DNA of 64,000 nt from Trileptium ribeirensis (lineage: Eukaryota; Nematoda; Enoplea; Enoplida; Thoracostomopsidae): contig JASANE010003716.1 of NCBI GenBank assembly GCA_030248225.1, positions 1 through 64,000 of the forward strand. Direction: 5' to 3'. A program made the position numbers and the translations under genes. The notes beneath the pieces were generated by a model. The model was not told the DNA's origin, searched no databases, and saw only the letters and a program-made list of their open reading frames with translations. Positions 51,701-57,700 of the stretch are shown piece after piece; positions within the stretch are counted from its first letter, which is position 1, and every line of letters starts with the position of its first letter.

Positions 51701-54700
51701 CTACGTTTACCATTACTGGCCTTAAAACAGCTGTACATAGTAGACAGAAATTTTGCAATTCATGATTCAAGCTGTGGCGTGTCAACAGCATTCCGAAATG
51801 TGGCGGACCTTCGGGACCTCATGTTCATTCTCGGCATAAATTTCAAAGTGCAAAATTTCGTTTATTATGCTACAGGTCTCCATATCATCTGGCACTACTG
51901 ATTATCGTACAAATATATTTTTAGGTTATAAAACAGTGTTTTAACATTAAAAATAGTAATTAATGTTTAAAACACAACATTTATCAAAGAAAATCATTGA
52001 TTTAGGGACATTACTAAGACGTATCTTGTTGAACATGAGAGTTTTGGCTGAGTGGAGGAATGATTATGGAGGGTTCCGCAAATGGAAATGCTCCAACTCT
52101 GGACTAGGCAGATGTTACCTATAGTAAAGCATACATATAAGTATTAGGTAAGGTAGGTAAACAAACAAAAATCGTTTTTTTTTTCGAAATAATTGTTGGA
52201 AGAATTGTTTAATCTCTATAAATGTGTAGTGTTAGAGGACGTTGACGCATTTATATCCGTAAGGAGTTTATTATTTTATATTTTTCCATTCGAGTGCAGG
52301 CCCTGGCCAAAATTGGTTTTATTTTCCTACCCACGTAGGGACATAAAAGCAAAAATAAACAAACCATCCAATTTTTTGTCATATTTCAACACCACAGCTT
52401 GTACCACTGACCTATCTATTGTACTGCATAAATTTCCGTGACAATTATTACACTGATGCTTTATCGCCATTTGTCACAGACTCGATAAAGATCGGAAATA
52501 CGAAAACACAGAATATCAATATAGTGCACAAAACGATAACTTACCAAAAATATAGGCATTGACTTTGTATCGATAGAGCAGCATTCCACATTTACACGAT
52601 ATGAACTCCAACGCAAGCGGAATGGGAGCCAACGCAACTACGGTTACCTTGCATAGATGAACCTACAAAAGTCGGTAAGCGGGTATCGGGAACACAGAGA
52701 GAAAGTTAACCCACCAGTGAAGCAAAAAATGGAATCCAGCAGAGTTAATTCGACGTATATTGAAATGCAAAAACAGTTAATTGAATGTCATATTATAATA
52801 AAGCTAAGAACTATATACAGTTCTAATTAACCTTAACTGCTACGGATATATACGTATTGTGGCCTGTCCACAGCCCTTCGAACAGTGGGGGAAACTTCGG
52901 GTGACCCCATGTTCATTCTCGGGGGAAATTAAAAGTGGGGGGGGTAAATTTTGCTTAAAAATGCTAAATATTGCCATAGTTTTATGCATTTTTACTGCCA
53001 TGAATGTATTTTCAAGCTAAAAACGATATTTCGGCATTATAAATAGTGGTAATTAATGTTTAAAAACAATTTGCAAACAAAAACAAATTTACGGACAAAA
53101 AATTTTTGGAATTAGTTGAACATAGTGAACCTAGTTGAATTTGCAATTGGGGTTTTGGCCGGGTGGAGGGGATGGACATGGGGGATTTGGAAAGGGGGTC
53201 CACCACTCCCACCCACGCCCCCCCCCACTGCAATCAGGCCAGGTGTTATGTGATATATTTTTATATATACATATAATTCGTTTATTTATATATGCATTTT
53301 ATTAATTTTAGTTTTTATATAGATAGTTTATTTTATGCTAACATTATCATTGAACTTTTTTACGTATCGCATTAGGCTAATTGAAATTGACGGTCCGCAC
53401 TGGGTTGAGGACCATTTTTGTAATGTTTCTTAATGGAACGATGGAAACTATTCATCCGTGGAACGCCTCGAATCAACAGCTGGTCTTTATTCTGAGGTTC
53501 CTTTAGTCGGTTTGTTGAAATCGGAACAACCATCCGTCGATCCCCTCATGGTTCAATGGTCCATAAACAACCGCACAGCGAGGTTTAATAACCCGGTCAT
53601 GATTGAGTGGCAAAATATATCTTTCGGGGTCATTTGTTGTAACGTCACGATAAAGGGTGTCGGATTACGCTTCGTGAACGTGATTGGTTGTTGCATCGTG
53701 CCCAACAATGATGAGCTTTGCTGGATAACATTTCTTGTCGAAATAACGGCCAAAATGACGATCTGGTTATCAGGCTCCACGGTGTCGAGCTTTTTCTGTG
53801 CCATTTCATGGTTTCACAGTTAGCTTCGACGAAACATTGCGCAACCGCTATGCCTCCAAACCTGCAAATTCGCTGTCGATACTTTTTGACAACGCCGTCG
53901 GCATCCTCCTCACTAGATTCGCTGTCCTGTTGCTCTTGGCGCCGCTTGATAGTTTTTCCTTTAGCTGCATTTATAGTTTTGAAAATTAGTTTCGCTAGCT
54001 CTTTCCCCTTCGCCTCTCTGCGCTTCCGCGACCTTTCTTCAGCGGCTCGGCGCTCCTGTAGAAACTTTGGTGTTATCGCAATGATAGCTGGTTTCCGTTT
54101 AGGTTGATTGGTTTTATCCCTGGACAACGACTGAGCCAGACGATCATGAAAACGACGCTCCTTTTCCTGAAGAGATTCCGCGCTGTTTGGTGCAGCTGCT
54201 TCTTGCATAGACGTCCTTTTGACTCACATAGAGACCCAGGTTAATGTCCATTCCGCTTCATAATCATCAGCAGGCTTAGAATACCCAGGCATCGGATAAA
54301 AATCTGGCTTATCTGGAACCACAAGCCGTTGCTGTTCGTTATCGACGAGGCGCCTCGATGTAGCAGCTCGGGGACTTTTAAGTTGGGCAAATGAGCACCG
54401 TGGCTGAGATCTTACGCTTCGCTGGAGACGTTAACTTGTCATAAAGTTCATCACCAATTTCTGGTTTGCCAGACGCCACCCATTGATCGTAACACTTGAG
54501 TAGAAGAACATTGAGGTTGTCTCGTTTAATATTGTCAGACTGGATATAACCCCGTGGCGGTAAAGCCTGTTTTAACCAATTGAGGAGTAAACTGTTCTTC
54601 CCAATACTCATTCAGATACTCGCAAAACACCTTCTTTATTTTGGTGGCATTGTGGTTTGCTTTTTGAGCTGCCGTCAGCTTTTGATTCCACTAATGCTTA

Positions 54701-57700
54701 AGCCCCGCAAAACCAGCCTTGTCCAGTGGCTGCAGGGCAGATGTCGTATGCGGAGGCAATTTGAGTATTGTCACATTTTCAGCCATAGCTTTTTCGATTA
54801 CGGCCACGGAGAGGTGCGCTAAAAAGCACTCCAGAATACCTATTAACGGCCTCTCTTTGACACGCGCGCAAAACGTCTCAACCCATTGGCAAAGTATTTT
54901 CCATCCCCAATTTAAAACTCCTCCATAAAACCGTCTGCCGATATGTTTGGGAGGTTTTGTCAGGTTGAAAATAATAAACGCTATTGCCTTGCCGTTGGCA
55001 CAACAGCACGCTAGAACGCTCGTGTTACAACGTCCTTCGCCGTGGCGAAGACAGACGGATTCCTCCCCAACACCGCCAACCACCATTTCCGCCTTTGGAT
55101 CAGTGCTGAAAGATTAGTTTCGTCCAGGTTTCAGATCCGGCTCTCAAAATCAGCATCGGTCGAACATGTGACACGAATTTTCGCAAGCTCCTCTTCCATT
55201 ATGTCGTAAAACATTGTGGATGGATTAATGAAAATTCGCCGCTGGTATGATGTCATTGTTGTGTGTCGAAGAGTGAGTTTGCTCCTTTCAACGAATTCTT
55301 TAACCCAGAAATCGGATGGCGGCCTTTTGCACCATCTCACCAAGGTTGGATTATTCTGGTCGAAATGAATTTGACAAAATTATTTAACTAATTCAGGAAG
55401 CTCCTGCATCGTATTTCCATGACTCGACCGAGCCATCACCTTGATGACAACGACCAGTTTGGCATCCAGTTCTACGCTTAGGTTTTTGTTTCAACCATGA
55501 GTGGTACGGACCTTTTTAACTTCGCGAATTCTTTATCGGACTGTAGTTTGTTACGAGATTATATTAAAGTGGTCTTCCTATACCCTGTCGGTTTTAAAAT
55601 CGGCAGCAATATACCTATCCACTGCCAAAACCAATGTTTTTTGGCTATAGTGTTTCCATTTTTTGTGTAGTTAGAGTATTTATGATCTTTAGTTTTTTTA
55701 CGGTCAACCATCATCTGAAATATTAGTACGATGTCGCGATTTGTATATATAATCCTGAAACCAGAAAATAGCATAAAAAATTATGACTGGTTGGCAAAAA
55801 ACAGGTGGAGAAATAACCGGCCTTGGTTTTTTCCCAACCGATCGCAGATTTTGGTACGTAAAGCAGAACAAATGCCATATATTATTTATAACATGTCCGT
55901 ATGTCTAATTTAGCATTATCGCGAGAAAATATAAATATTTTTAGTCCATACGCAGATTTTTGTCCAGAATAATCATTGGGAGCAGACGATATTTATTATA
56001 GTTAGAAAAGAATTGATCGAAACACATTTTTGCTTTTTTGAAGAGAGACATATGGGCGTGCCGCCGGTGAGATAGAAAGCTGCGGCAGTGATCAACCCTA
56101 TCCAGATAAGGAAAAATTGCTGCTCTTTATAATGATACAAGTTCAGTTATTATCGACTTTGTTAGGGCTAAGATATCTGCTGGTTTTTATTCCCTACTTT
56201 TTGGCTTGGTTTATTTTTACCTAACTTCCATATAGTTGTAGCTATTTCTTCAGGGATATATCCACAGACAGCGGATACCTCTGTCACTAGGTATCTTGAC
56301 AATCTGATAGAACAGCACGTTTCTACGTGTATGTTGGTAACAAAATCAGTACTTTCCTGTTAATTCATCGGTCATATCGTTAATCTATTATAAAATTTAT
56401 ATGCATGTACCTTATTTTTTGTTCACATACACTGTAGTGCAAGCTGTGCGTGTTTTTCTTAATGACATTTACTTTGACTGAATTAAAGTGAGATTTTCCG
56501 TTCGTGTAATTTTAAAATAAAAATGCTATGGTGACGTATTCATCGTATATTAATTTTAAGCAATGACTTTTCTTGCGGATTTCATTGTTATTGCTGTGCT
56601 TGTACATCTCTTCTGGCCGCAAAGTCAAAATCGTCGCTTTTTCGTTGGATATAATCGTTCTGCAATATTATCTGTAAGTTTGTTTTAGCCGTAAAAACTA
56701 GGATCTTGGCGACATGCTAAGTGTATGAATTCGGAGAAATGAGAAGCTGTAACGTTAACATACCGAGGAACAACTCATTAAAATTATATTCCTGTTACGA
56801 ACCAAAGATGTAATTCATCAAAAATTTATTACTCTGCTGTTCAATAAGGCATACATGCAGCAAAACTGATAGTCAGATATCTAATACGCACCTTACGAAA
56901 GTTAACTCTACCTCAGAACTGCTTACGAATCGTGAACAAGATATCTATGTAATCTATGTATATATAAGAATCATAACAAAAGCACAGTAGCACAGAAAAC
57001 ATAAACAGAATTTGCTACAGACCGCATGACACTCGTCCCTTTCGCACCACTCGCCATGTCTCACCCATTCATACAACTACCTCTACACGAAGAGATACGT
57101 CTAAATACAGTGATGTTTTAAAAACAGCACCCACGAAAACCGATATGAACTTATTTTGAGCCACAAATCTATTAATATACCGTTAGAAGTGGTAATGTCA
57201 CGGATGACTATATATAGCGTCGGGCCCAACTTTGGCCTCAAATACCAGTTGACCCAGGGTCCTACATCAAATCTGTTGACATCTTTCGGGTAGCCCCGTA
57301 GTAGCTCTATCCATATACCAAAATGGTTTCGAATCACTTGAGTGGTTACAATTGACCAAAATTTTGGAAATTTCCCATTTGCTAACGTCCCCCATGCCCC
57401 ATAGGGACCCGACCAAAACAATTTTTATACTTATAAATAAAGCTTACTAGGACACATTTCGATATCAAAATTATTCAAATCGGCTCAAGGTTGCCGAGTT
57501 ATGAGCAAAAATGACTCAAAAATGGTCCATTTTAGCCATGTACCCCTGGGTACCCCCCTTTAACCCCGTGTGTTGGGACGTGGGTGGGCCTAATCGGAAT
57601 GAATCCTCCAAAAGGCACATCTAAAGTATTGTAGCTTTCATATGAGCCCTCACACGTCCATATCGGTTTACGTTGAGATAACCAAGTCTGGTTTACAGAA

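Larger units (their letters stand above)
51378..56560 (+). other. Intron 8 (5183 bp, phase 1)
   Basis: It holds two MITEs (51772-52112 and 52860-53241) and an antisense transposase relic (53550-55420). 52113-52859 and 55421-56560 show no gene. Confidence 0.85.

Noticed and set aside
57101..57421. 106-codon minus-strand frame
   Set aside because: It sits in repeat-like sequence of intron 9 and has no recognisable motif.
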